DNA of 64,000 nt, taken from assembly GCA_014656015.1 (NCBI GenBank), contig BNBP01000032.1:1-64000 (forward strand). The letters run 5' to 3'. A program made the translations under genes and the position numbers. The number at the start of each line of letters is the position of its first letter. Position 1 is the stretch's first letter. This DNA comes from Streptomyces griseoaurantiacus. GTDB taxonomy: Bacteria; Actinomycetota; Actinomycetes; Streptomycetales; Streptomycetaceae. The notes under the pieces are model-generated. The model searched no databases, was not told where the DNA came from, and saw only the letters and a list, made by a program, of their open reading frames with translations. Below are positions 49,039 to 56,822 of the stretch, piece after piece.

Positions 49039-49904
49039 CTCTCCTCCAGGTCGGCGCTCACGGTCAGCGCCTCATTGGCCTCGATCTCGTCCCGCGTCCG
49101 GTCGAGGCGGGCGCGGATGCCGGCCAGCGCGTCGGAGCCGAGCAGCAGCCGCAGCGGTGCCGACTCGGCGTCGACGGTCGCGGCGATGGCCGCGGCCGCG
49201 CGGTCCGGGTCGCCGGGCTGGCGGCCGGATACGGCGAGCGTGGTGGCGCGGCGGGCTCCGGCGGTCGGCTCGTAGTCCTCCAGGCGCACCGGGGACCGGC
49301 GCATGGACTCCCCCGCCCACTCGGTGCGCATGCCGCCCGGTTCGACGATCGTCACCCGGATCCCGAGCGGGGCGAGCTCCCCGGCGAGGGATTCCGACAG
49401 GCCCTCCAGCGCGAACTTCGTGGCGTGGTAGTAGCCGGTCGCGGGGAAGGCGGCCAGGCCGCCGAAGGAGGAGACGTTGACGACGTGCCCGCAGCGGCGG
49501 GCGCGCATGCCGGGCAGCACGGCCTTCAGCACGGTCACCGCACCGTGCACGTTGGTGTCGAACAGGGCGCGGACCTCGGTGTCCTCGCCCTCCTCCACGG
49601 CGGCCAGGTAGCCGTATCCGGCGTTGTTGACCAGGACGTCGACGCGGCCGAAGACCCGTTCGCACTCCTGGACGGCCGCCGTGACCGAGGCGGGGTCGGT
49701 GACGTCGAGGCGCAGGGCCAGGGCGCTGTCGCCGTACTTCGCGGCGAGATCGGTGACGGCCGATCGGTCGCGGGCGGTGACCGCCACCCGGTCGCCCCGT
49801 TCGAGGGCGTGCACGGCGAGGGCGCGCCCGAGCCCCTTCGAGCAGCCGGTGATGAGCCATACCCGTGTGTCGTTCGGTGTCGTTTCCCTGTGCATGTCCT
49901 CCAT
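49035..49904 (-). CDS. SDR family oxidoreductase
   Basis: A 289-residue classical short-chain dehydrogenase. WLITGCSKGLGRALAVHALE is the cofactor motif, LVNNAGYG the NNAG motif, Ser in VVNVSSFGG and YYHATKFALEGLSESLAGEL the catalytic Tyr and Lys. VEPGGMRTEWAGESM follows as in the widespread oxidoreductase subgroup. Two starts are possible, ATG at 49904 or 49895. It is divergent from an XRE/MmyB regulator and cotranscribed with the degenerate SDR. Confidence 0.86.
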   Translation of the reverse strand: MEDMHRETTPNDTRVWLITGCSKGLGRALAVHALERGDRVAVTARDRSAVTDLAAKYGDSALALRLDVTDPASVTAAVQECERVFGRVDVLVNNAGYGYLAAVEEGEDTEVRALFDTNVHGAVTVLKAVLPGMRARRCGHVVNVSSFGGLAAFPATGYYHATKFALEGLSESLAGELAPLGIRVTIVEPGGMRTEWAGESMRRSPVRLEDYEPTAGARRATTLAVSGRQPGDPDRAAAAIAATVDAESAPLRLLLGSDALAGIRARLDRTRDEIEANEALTVSADLEER

Positions 49905-49931
49905 GACAACGGGCGCCGGGCGGACGTGCCA

Positions 49932-49947
49932 CACCCCCTTGGGGGTG
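49932..49947. promoter_or_regulatory. Palindrome in the SDR/XRE divergent promoter
   Basis: CACCCCC and GGGGGTG are exact inverted arms around TT, 28 bases upstream of the SDR start. A 6-base hairpin GGCCCT-cgc-AGGGCC follows at 49947-49961. The XRE/MmyB protein encoded next is the probable ligand. Confidence 0.5.
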
Positions 49948-50042
49948 GCCCTCGCAGGGCCTGTTTCGCGGCCTCTCGCGCGGGTGCCGCGGCCGCCCGG
50001 CGGCGCGGGTGCGGCACGGCGGGGCGCGGTAGCGTGGGCCGG

Positions 50043-50867
50043 GTGGCAGGTGAAGACAATCAGCTGGGCTCCTTCCTGCGCAGCCGTCGGGAGAGGATCG
50101 ACGCCGCGACCGCCGGTGTCGTGGACAGCACCCGGCGCCGGGTGAAGGGGCTGCGCCGGGAGGAACTGGCGCTGCTCGCGGGTCTCAGCCCCTCCTACTA
50201 CGCCCGGCTGGAGCAGGGCCGCGACCGGAACCCCTCCCGGGAGGTGCTGCGGGCCCTGGCCGACGTGCTGCGCCTGGACGACACCGAGCGCACCCATCTG
50301 TGGTCGCTCGCGATGCCCGCGTTGCCGCCGGCCGGGAACGAGGGGGCGCCCGCCCCCGCCGTGCGGCCCGGGGTGCTGTCGCTGCTGGAACGGTGGGCGG
50401 ACCTGCCGGCCTTCGTGATCGGACCCGGCCGGGACGTGCTGGCCGGGACCCCGCTCGCCGAGCGGGTCAATCCCGCCTGGAGCCCCGGGCACAACCTCAT
50501 CGCCTTCACGTTCCTCGATCCGAGGTCCCGCACGGTGTACCCGGACTGGGAGGAGATCGCCCGGCAGGCCGTCGCCGGGCTGCGTGCCACCGCCGCCGCG
50601 CGGCAGGGGGAACTCGACGGTCTCGTGTCCGACCTGCGTGCCCGCAGCGAGACCTTCCGGGCGCTGTGGGACTCCCACGACGTGTACCAGCGCACGACGG
50701 GCGACAAGCGGCTGCGTGTCGAGGGCGTCGGCGTCCTCCGCCTCGCCTTCGAGACCTTCGCGCTCACCGGCCCCGAGGGGCACGTGCTGTACGTGTACTT
50801 CCCCGAGGCCGGCAGCGCGGACGAGGAGGCGCTGCGCGGGCTGGGCCGAGCCCCCGGCGGCGTGTGA
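50043..50867 (+). CDS. XRE/MmyB-type helix-turn-helix regulator
   Basis: A 274-residue regulator of the widespread actinobacterial MmyB type. GSFLRSRRERIDAATAG, RVKGLRREELALLAGLSPSY and YARLEQGRDRNPSREVLRAL make the helix-turn-helix. The C-terminal half (LSLLERWADLPAFVIGPGRD, NLIAFTFLDPRSRTVYPDWE, ALWDSHDVYQRTTGDKRLR) is the fatty-acid-binding MmyB domain. Such proteins typically control a divergent SDR gene, exactly as arranged here. Confidence 0.88.
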   Translation: MAGEDNQLGSFLRSRRERIDAATAGVVDSTRRRVKGLRREELALLAGLSPSYYARLEQGRDRNPSREVLRALADVLRLDDTERTHLWSLAMPALPPAGNEGAPAPAVRPGVLSLLERWADLPAFVIGPGRDVLAGTPLAERVNPAWSPGHNLIAFTFLDPRSRTVYPDWEEIARQAVAGLRATAAARQGELDGLVSDLRARSETFRALWDSHDVYQRTTGDKRLRVEGVGVLRLAFETFALTGPEGHVLYVYFPEAGSADEEALRGLGRAPGGV

Positions 50868-50878
50868 CCGACGGGGCG

Positions 50879-51002
50879 GGCGTCGGCGGACCGTGCGGAC
50901 GGCCGCTTCGACCAGGCGTGTCACGGCCCCGGGGTGGGAGACGGACACCGCGTGGGAGGCGTCGATCCCGCCGGTGCCGGGCAGTCGGTCCGCCGGGACC
51001 GC
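50879..51002 (-). pseudogene. C-terminal remnant of an alpha/beta hydrolase
   Basis: On the minus strand one frame reads AVPADRLPGTGGIDASHAVS then VSHPGAVTRLVEAAVRTV, the typical catalytic-His end of small esterase-type hydrolases. No start, elbow or stop belongs to it, and the frame runs on without a stop, antisense into the XRE gene. It fills much of the 242-base gap 50868-51109 before the response regulator. Confidence 0.5.
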
Positions 51003-51109
51003 CGGCCCGCATGCCGAGACGGCCGCCCGGCCGCTCGGGCCCGGCCGCCTACGATGCCCGCGGCGCCGGATGTCCGGCGGGACGACGAGACAGCGGGACG
51101 GGACACACG

Positions 51110-51793
51110 ATGGGCCTCAGGGTGCTGGTCGTCGACGACCAGGGGATCGTACGGGCGGGGTTCGCCGCCGTGATCGACGCCGAGGAGGACATGACCGTCG
51201 TCGGTGAGGCCGCCGACGGTGCCGCCGCCGTCCGGCTGGCCGGGGAACTGGCGCCCGACGTGGTCCTCATGGACGTGCGGATGCCGGAACTGGACGGCAT
51301 CGCCGCGACGAGGCTGATCACGGCCCGGCCTCGGGCGCCCCGCGTCCTGGTACTGACCACGTTCGACCTGGACGCCTACGTCTTCGACGCGCTGCGCGCC
51401 GGCGCCTCCGGGTTCCTCCTGAAGGACGTGCACGCCGCCGAACTGCTCAGCGGCATCAGGGTGGTGGCCTCCGGCGAGAGCGTCCTCGCACCCTCCGCGA
51501 CCCGCCGGCTCATCGGCCACTACGCCTCGGGGCCCGGGGTGCGGACGCCGGACCCCGAGGCGCCCGCCGCGCTGGAGACCCTCACCGCCCGCGAGCACGA
51601 CGTCCTCCGGCTGATCGCCTCGGGGCTGACCAACGCGGAGATCGCGGGACACCTCGGCATCGCCGTCGGCACGGTGAAGTCACACGTCAACGCGGTGCTG
51701 CGGAAACTCGAACTGCGCGACCGGGTGCAGGCGACGATCCTCGCCTACGATCTCGGCCTCACCCGTCCGAACGCGCGCCCCTCCCCCGCCTGA
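51110..51793 (+). CDS. NarL/LuxR family response regulator, orphan
   Basis: A 227-residue response regulator. The receiver has the acidic pair in LVVDDQG, phospho-acceptor Asp in VVLMDVRMPELDG, Thr in VLTTFDLDAYVFDALRAGAS and Lys in FLLKDVHAAE. The C-terminal LuxR helix-turn-helix is LTAREHDVLRLIASGLTNAE with GTVKSHVNAVLRKL. No histidine kinase lies beside it, unusual for this class in Streptomyces where kinase and regulator are adjacent; the hydrolase remnant upstream suggests a rearranged boundary. Confidence 0.88.
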   Translation: MGLRVLVVDDQGIVRAGFAAVIDAEEDMTVVGEAADGAAAVRLAGELAPDVVLMDVRMPELDGIAATRLITARPRAPRVLVLTTFDLDAYVFDALRAGASGFLLKDVHAAELLSGIRVVASGESVLAPSATRRLIGHYASGPGVRTPDPEAPAALETLTAREHDVLRLIASGLTNAEIAGHLGIAVGTVKSHVNAVLRKLELRDRVQATILAYDLGLTRPNARPSPA

Positions 51794-51819
51794 ACGCGCG
51801 CGGCGACCCTCGTCCGGCA

Positions 51820-52461
51820 TCACCCGAGCGAGGCGCCCAGCAGCGGGAGTCGGCGCAGGTCCTCGGTGGTGAAGACGAGGCCGGCCAGGGCGCAGGCGAC
51901 GCGCATGGTGAGGTCGTAGTCGGGCTCACCGGGATCGAGGTGCTCGGCGTCGAAGGTTCCGGCGGCCTCGAAGGCGGCGCGCACCTCCTCCGGCATGGCC
52001 GGGAGGTCCTGTGCGAGGTCCAGGTCGTCGACGCTGGTCCTGAGGACCGTCTCGCCGTCGACGGCGTAGTCGAAACTCGTGTCGAGGTTGATCGTGACCA
52101 CGCTGGTGGCGGCCGTCCTGCCGTCGGCGGACAGCGCCTTGATGTCCTCGTCCCCGCAGGTGACTCCGGCGGCGTCGTAGACGAAGGTCCACTCGCCCAC
52201 GCGTCCCGCCAGCAGCACGTCCTCCGCGGCTTCCGCACCGAGGGCGGCGGCGGGCAGGCAGGTCCAGTCGTCCGGCCTGGCCGCGGGCAGCTCCAGGGGG
52301 CGCACCGCGTCCGGCTCGGCGCCCAGGAGGCGCAGGGCCTCGGCCGGGTCCAGGCCCCGCACGACGTGGAGGGCGTGATTGGGGTCGGCGACGGCCAGGT
52401 CACTGATCCAGACCGGTCCGCCTTCGTCGAGTGTGTGTGGCGGGAATCCGGGTGTCGGCAT
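51820..52461 (-). CDS. DUF6461-like protein
   Basis: A 213-residue protein. The stretch ISDLAVADPNHALHVVRGLD followed by PAEALRLLGAEPDA resembles the start of DUF6461 proteins, a Streptomyces family of unknown function. ATSVVTINLDTSFDYAVDGE further on fits the same family. It has no signal peptide or membrane segment and is acidic. Convergent with the response regulator, 26 bases apart. Confidence 0.6.
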   Translation of the reverse strand: MPTPGFPPHTLDEGGPVWISDLAVADPNHALHVVRGLDPAEALRLLGAEPDAVRPLELPAARPDDWTCLPAAALGAEAAEDVLLAGRVGEWTFVYDAAGVTCGDEDIKALSADGRTAATSVVTINLDTSFDYAVDGETVLRTSVDDLDLAQDLPAMPEEVRAAFEAAGTFDAEHLDPGEPDYDLTMRVACALAGLVFTTEDLRRLPLLGASLG

Positions 52462-52820
52462 GGGCGGGTCCTCTCCGTTCCGGTCGGTGTGCGGCCCGGT
52501 GATCATAGGTCGTCGGTGAGAGCAACGATCTGTCGGCACGCCCCAACGGCCCTTGCACAGTAGGAGGTTGAGGGGGCGACGGTCGACGCCGGTGCCTGTT
52601 CCGGCTCTGTCCCGTGGCGGTTCCGGTCGACGCCTGGTGACACGTTTCACATCACGTGGGAGCCTTGGCCGGAATAGGCGGCTCCTCACCGTGGCTGGAG
52701 CCCTGAGGGGCCTCCCCCGCCCAGGGGGCCGCCGAGCGAGGGTGCTCGGCGCGCGCGGACACGCCCGTCCGCCCGCGCCTCCGGTCCCGTCGCCGTCGCT
52801 GTGAAAGGTTCCCTCTCCCC
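52462..52820. other. 359-base divergent gap without a gene
   Basis: The gap separates the minus-strand DUF6461 gene from the plus-strand MFS gene. GTGA-cacgtt-TCAC (52637-52650) is the only dyad noticed. TGAAAGG at 52801-52807 is the ribosome site of the transporter. Nothing else stands out. Confidence 0.5.
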
Positions 52821-54122
52821 ATGCCACTGGCTCTGCTGGCCCTGGCCGTCGTCGCATTCGGCATCGGCACGACCGAGTTCGCCACGATGGGCCTGCTGCC
52901 CGAGATCGCCGACGGAGTCGGCGTCTCGGTACCGCGCGCGGGAAACCTCGTCTCGGCGTACGCGCTGGGCGTCGTCGTCGGCGCGCCCGTGCTGACCGGC
53001 ATCGGCGCGCGCATTCCCCACAAGCGGCTGCTGCTGCTCCTGTCGGGGGTGTTCGTCGTCGGCAACGTGGCCTCCGCCTTCGCGCCGAACTTCTCCCTGC
53101 TGTTCGCCGCGCGCTTCCTGGCGGGTCTGCCGCACGGGGCGCTGTTCGGCGTGGGCGCCGTCGTGGCCTCGCGGCTGGTCGCACCGGACCGGGCGAGCCG
53201 CGCGGTGTCGCGGATGTTTCTCGGGCTCACCGTGGCCAACATCGTCGGCGTGCCTGCCGGTACCGCCCTCGGGCAGCACCTGGGCTGGCGCTCGGCGTAC
53301 ATCGCGGTCGGGGTCCTCGGGCTGCTCGCCCTCGCCATGCTGGCCGCCTTCGTGCCGCACCAGCCACGCGGGCGGCAGTCGGGCATCCGTCACGAGCTGC
53401 GCGCGATGGGCAACCGGCACGTGGGGATCGGCGTGCTGACGGCGATCGTCGGCTTCGGCGGGTTCTTCGCCGTCTACAGCTACCTCGTGCCCATCCTGAC
53501 GCATGTCACGGGCATCTCGAACTCCTCGACGACGCTGGTCCTCTCGCTCTACGGCGTCGGCATGACCATCGGCACGCTGGTCGCCGGTCCGCTCACCGAC
53601 CGTGCCCTGCGGCCGACGCTGTACGCCGGGCTGGGCTCGCTCGCCCTCGCCCTGGTGGCCTTCTACTTCACCGTCCATTCCACCGTGCCCGCCCTGGTGA
53701 CGCTGGTCTTCATCGGCGCGCTGGGGGCCCTGGTCACCACGCCGGTCCAGATGCTGCTGATGGCCAAGGCGAAGAACGCGCCGACGATGGCGGCGGCCTC
53801 CAACCACTCGGCCTTCAACCTGGCGAACGCGGGCGGTGCCTGGCTCGGCGGGCTCGCCATCTCGGCGGGCTGGGGCTGGACCTCGCCCGCGCTGGTCGGC
53901 GCGGTGATGGCGGCGGCGGGCCTCGCCCTGGCGGTGGCCGGCGGGCTGATGGACCGGGGCGCCCCCTCGGAGGTGGTCGCCTCGGCCGCCGACGGCCAGG
54001 AGGCGGCCCTGAACACACCGGCCACCAAGACCGCTGCGGCCCCGGTCCCGCCTGCCGCTCCGGCTCCCGCTTCGGCTTCGGCTTCGGCTTCGGCTTCGGA
54101 GGGGACTCCGCCTCGCGGTTAG
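52821..54122 (+). CDS. MFS transporter, DHA1/AraJ-like
   Basis: A 433-residue twelve-helix transporter. GTTEFATMGLLPEIADGVGV in helix 1 is the signature of the YdhP/AraJ-type drug:proton antiporters; GARIPHKRLLLLLSG is the loop 2-3 motif A variant and PHGALFGVGAVVASRLVAP lies in helices 4-5. It has a hydrophilic C-tail of about 40 residues made of Ala, Pro and Ser-Ala repeats coded by a GGCTTC hexamer run. AAAGG precedes the ATG. The cargo is unknown; there is no adjacent regulator. Confidence 0.87.
   Translation: MPLALLALAVVAFGIGTTEFATMGLLPEIADGVGVSVPRAGNLVSAYALGVVVGAPVLTGIGARIPHKRLLLLLSGVFVVGNVASAFAPNFSLLFAARFLAGLPHGALFGVGAVVASRLVAPDRASRAVSRMFLGLTVANIVGVPAGTALGQHLGWRSAYIAVGVLGLLALAMLAAFVPHQPRGRQSGIRHELRAMGNRHVGIGVLTAIVGFGGFFAVYSYLVPILTHVTGISNSSTTLVLSLYGVGMTIGTLVAGPLTDRALRPTLYAGLGSLALALVAFYFTVHSTVPALVTLVFIGALGALVTTPVQMLLMAKAKNAPTMAAASNHSAFNLANAGGAWLGGLAISAGWGWTSPALVGAVMAAAGLALAVAGGLMDRGAPSEVVASAADGQEAALNTPATKTAAAPVPPAAPAPASASASASASEGTPPRG
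54070..54099 (+). repeat. GGCTTC hexanucleotide run
   Basis: About five CTTCGG/GGCTTC units encode the Ser-Ala tail of the MFS protein. The hexamer is in frame, so copy-number changes would alter tail length without frameshift. Confidence 0.7.
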
Positions 54123-54289
54123 GGTCTTTCGTCCGGATCAGCCGGCAACGACGCCGCCGGGGGCACCCTCACGCCCGTTCACGGCAGTGGGAAGTGTGTG
54201 CCGGGCCCCGCGACGCCGGGACGATCCAGACGAGAGGCCCCAGCGGCGTATCGGGCCCGTTGTCAGTGCCGTGCGGCAGTATCGGCGGC

Positions 54290-54691
54290 ATGACACCTCT
54301 GCTTCTCGCCGACATCGAGGCCGCCGTCCGCGACAGTTGGAGCGCCGAGACCTGCCCGCCCGAGTCCCGGGCGCAGTGGACCGACGCCGATCCGGCCCGT
54401 GACCAGTGCGGCGTGACCGCCCTGGTGCTGAACGACCTGCTGGGCGGCGAGCTGCTGCGCGGCGAGGTCCTCGTGGACGGGGAACGCGTGGACTACCACT
54501 GGTGGAACCGGCTGGGCATGGGCGTCGAGATCGATCTGACCCGTGAGCAGTTCGGCCCGAGGGAGAAGGTCACCGAGGGGACCGTGATACCCCGCCCGCC
54601 CGTGACCGAACTGCGCAGGCTCCGCGAGGAGTACGAGCTGCTGCGTGACCGTGTCCTGGAGCAACTCGACCGGCGGCGGGCCGCGGTGTGA
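54290..54691 (+). CDS. YunG family protein
   Basis: A 133-residue protein. DIEAAVRDSWSAETCPPESR, DQCGVTALVLNDLLGGELLR, YHWWNRLGMGVEIDLTREQF and a C-terminal helix match the YunG family: an N-terminal SW-ETC segment, the QCxVTALV core with an invariant cysteine and HxWN...DLT-QF. The function is not known; the order of Cys, His and Asp recalls papain-like folds. ATG at 54290 is preferred over the in-frame start at 54194 because the family begins here. Confidence 0.78.
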   Translation: MTPLLLADIEAAVRDSWSAETCPPESRAQWTDADPARDQCGVTALVLNDLLGGELLRGEVLVDGERVDYHWWNRLGMGVEIDLTREQFGPREKVTEGTVIPRPPVTELRRLREEYELLRDRVLEQLDRRRAAV

Positions 54692-54740
54692 GGCGGGCGC
54701 GGCCCGTTCCCGGAACGGCCCTCCGGGCGCTCCCCCGGCA

Positions 54741-54767
54741 CCCCGGTCCACTTCAGTCGGACCGGGG
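54741..54767. terminator. Bidirectional terminator
   Basis: CCCCGGTCC (54741-54749) and GGACCGGGG (54759-54767) form a perfect 9-base stem with a 9-base loop between the convergent YunG and tannase-family genes. Confidence 0.75.
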
Positions 54768-54784
54768 CACTACGGCGGCACGGG

Positions 54785-56461
54785 TCAGCGTGTGCAGACG
54801 AAGCTCGTGGCGCTGTCCGGGTCGCCCGTGCGGTAACGGGGCCACTCCGGGTACTCGCACAGCGGGCGGGTGCGGGCGTGGGCCGCGTCGGTCACGACCG
54901 GGTTCGCCGGCGCTCTCCCCTTCTCGACCCACTGTTCGAGCGCGGTGAGCGAGTCCCAGCTCGCGGCGAAGGCGGGCGAGCCGAAGTTCGCGTGGTTGGC
55001 GCCGGGGACGACGTAGTACCGCAGGAAGTCGTGCGCCGTCCGGGCGCCCACCCTGGCGCGCACCCGCTCGTAGTAGTCGTTCGTGGAGCGGGGCGAGACC
55101 AGTTCGTCGGCGGCGCCGTGGAGCAGGAGCAGTTTGCCGCCGGCCCGGGCGAAGGGGCGCAGATCGGCGTTGTTGCGGTCCTGGACGGTGGACAGTTCAC
55201 TGATGCGCGCCCGCCACTTCCCCGGGTGCCGGGGGTCGATGTCGAGGGAGTTGTGCCCCGGGTCGCGGGTGAGGAAGTACTTGACCCACTGGTCCCAGTA
55301 CTGCATGCCGTAGCCGCTGGTCACCGGCATGGGGTCGGCCGGGGCGGTGGTGCCGAAGCCGAGGAAGGGCGTCCTCATGTCCGCGCCCGAGAGGAAGGGG
55401 AAGCCGGGGTACTGACTCTCGCCGCTGGCGACGCGGTACCCCCACCGGAAGGGGGAGGACATGGCCCTGACGGCCTTGATCTGGGGGTCCGAGAGACAGG
55501 TGGGGCCGGTGTCGGCGCCGCGCGGGCAGCGCAGCGTGACGGGGTCGAAGCGGCAGCCGTCGGGGGCGGAGACGACGCCGTCCTCGGCGCCGTCGCGTCC
55601 GTCGCAGGCGTGGACGACGCTCTCGTAGAGGAGGGTCTGCTTCTCGACCCCCGGGAAGGCGCCGGGGCGGGACAGGACGCGGGTCAGATGTCCCAGGTCC
55701 AGGGCCTCCGCGAGGTTGTTCCAGGCGGGGTAGCCGGAGATGACGCCGTCGAAGGCCTTCGGCCAGCGCTGGGTGACGACCAGCGCCTCGCGGCCGCCGG
55801 TCGAGCCTCCGGCGAAGTAGACCTCGGCGGGCTCGGCCCGGTAGGCCCGGTGGAGGAGGAACAGGCTCGCGTCGCGTGTCTTCTTGAGGGCGTCGCCGGC
55901 GGAGAAGTTGCGCAGCGCCTCGTCGTTGACGCCGAAGGAGCCGTCCAGGGAGGGCGGGGCGGCGGGGTTCTGCCGGTGCCCGGAGTCACTGGCGAAGGTC
56001 GCGTAGCCGCGGGCCAGCGGCGCGGGCCGGTCCGTGGGGCCGAACGGCACGTTCCCCGTCACGTCGGGGACGGTGCCGTTGTAACCGCCGCCCCCGAACA
56101 TCAGCCCCTTGCGGTTCCAGTCGCGGGGCAGGGCGAGGCGTATCCTGATGTCGGGCGCGGAGGGGTCCACGGGGTGGAGGTCGGCCTCCACCCGGCAGTA
56201 CTCGACCGTCGTGCCGCTGACGGCGCCCGTCACGACCGAGGCCGAGGTGACCCGGCCACCGGTCGTCGGGAGAGTCATGGCCGAGGCCGGGATCCTCGTC
56301 CCGTCCAGGGCGGCGCACCTGGCCGTCGCCGAGGGGCCGCTCGCGGTCCCGGATGTCGCGGCCCGGGCGCCGAGCACCTGGGTGGCACCCGCCAGCAGGA
56401 CCATGCTCGTCAGCACGGCGACCCGACGGGTCCTCGCGCCTCTTGCCGATGTACTGCTCAC
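54785..56461 (-). CDS. Secreted tannase/feruloyl esterase family protein
   Basis: A 558-residue exported esterase. A Sec signal with RTRRVAVLTSMVLLAGATQV ends near ARA-ATS. The alpha/beta hydrolase core has YFAGGSTGGREALVVTQRWP with nucleophile Ser220, an acid in GAADELVSPRSTNDYYERV and the His in VVPGANHANFGSP. The lid has the calcium site typical of the family (CDGRDGAEDGVVSAPDGCRF). Characterised members have a CS...HC disulfide next to the active site; here both positions lack cysteine (GS and HA). GTG at 56461 follows AGAGG. Substrate: ester of a hydroxycinnamate or similar, by family only. Confidence 0.85.
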   Translation of the reverse strand: MSSTSARGARTRRVAVLTSMVLLAGATQVLGARAATSGTASGPSATARCAALDGTRIPASAMTLPTTGGRVTSASVVTGAVSGTTVEYCRVEADLHPVDPSAPDIRIRLALPRDWNRKGLMFGGGGYNGTVPDVTGNVPFGPTDRPAPLARGYATFASDSGHRQNPAAPPSLDGSFGVNDEALRNFSAGDALKKTRDASLFLLHRAYRAEPAEVYFAGGSTGGREALVVTQRWPKAFDGVISGYPAWNNLAEALDLGHLTRVLSRPGAFPGVEKQTLLYESVVHACDGRDGAEDGVVSAPDGCRFDPVTLRCPRGADTGPTCLSDPQIKAVRAMSSPFRWGYRVASGESQYPGFPFLSGADMRTPFLGFGTTAPADPMPVTSGYGMQYWDQWVKYFLTRDPGHNSLDIDPRHPGKWRARISELSTVQDRNNADLRPFARAGGKLLLLHGAADELVSPRSTNDYYERVRARVGARTAHDFLRYYVVPGANHANFGSPAFAASWDSLTALEQWVEKGRAPANPVVTDAAHARTRPLCEYPEWPRYRTGDPDSATSFVCTR

Positions 56462-56822
56462 GCCGACCTCTTCTCTGCCTCGCACGGGCACGGATCACGG
56501 GCGAAGTGATGCCGCGACAGTAGGGCGCCGTCTCCCGGGGGTTCAGGTGTGTACCCCACACTCCTCGCGGTCGCACGGTGGGGTGTTGTTCCACCAGGTG
56601 CCGTGCGCCCGCCGAGGCCCGACCGGCGCGGGGACGCTTCGGGGCCGTCCCCCGACCGCCCTCCGGTCCCCCGCTCGTTTCCTGCGCACACGCTGGACAG
56701 GTCCTGTCCGCCGTGCTGTCATACCTGCGGCCGTTCCCACGTTGTACAACCGTCGCTCCACCCACCCCCCACCGCACGCGACAACGTTGTCACCCCCGTC
56801 CCCGTGAGAAGGCAGGTCCCCC
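56462..56822. promoter_or_regulatory. Divergent gap with LacI-type operator before GH127
   Basis: 361 bases without a gene. GACAACGTTGTC (56780-56791), identical to the palindrome before the GH92 fusion, lies 32 bases before the GH127 start. A second palindrome from the same half-sites in reversed order, GTTGTACAAC, lies at 56741-56750. GAGAAGG precedes the GH127 ATG. Confidence 0.6.
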
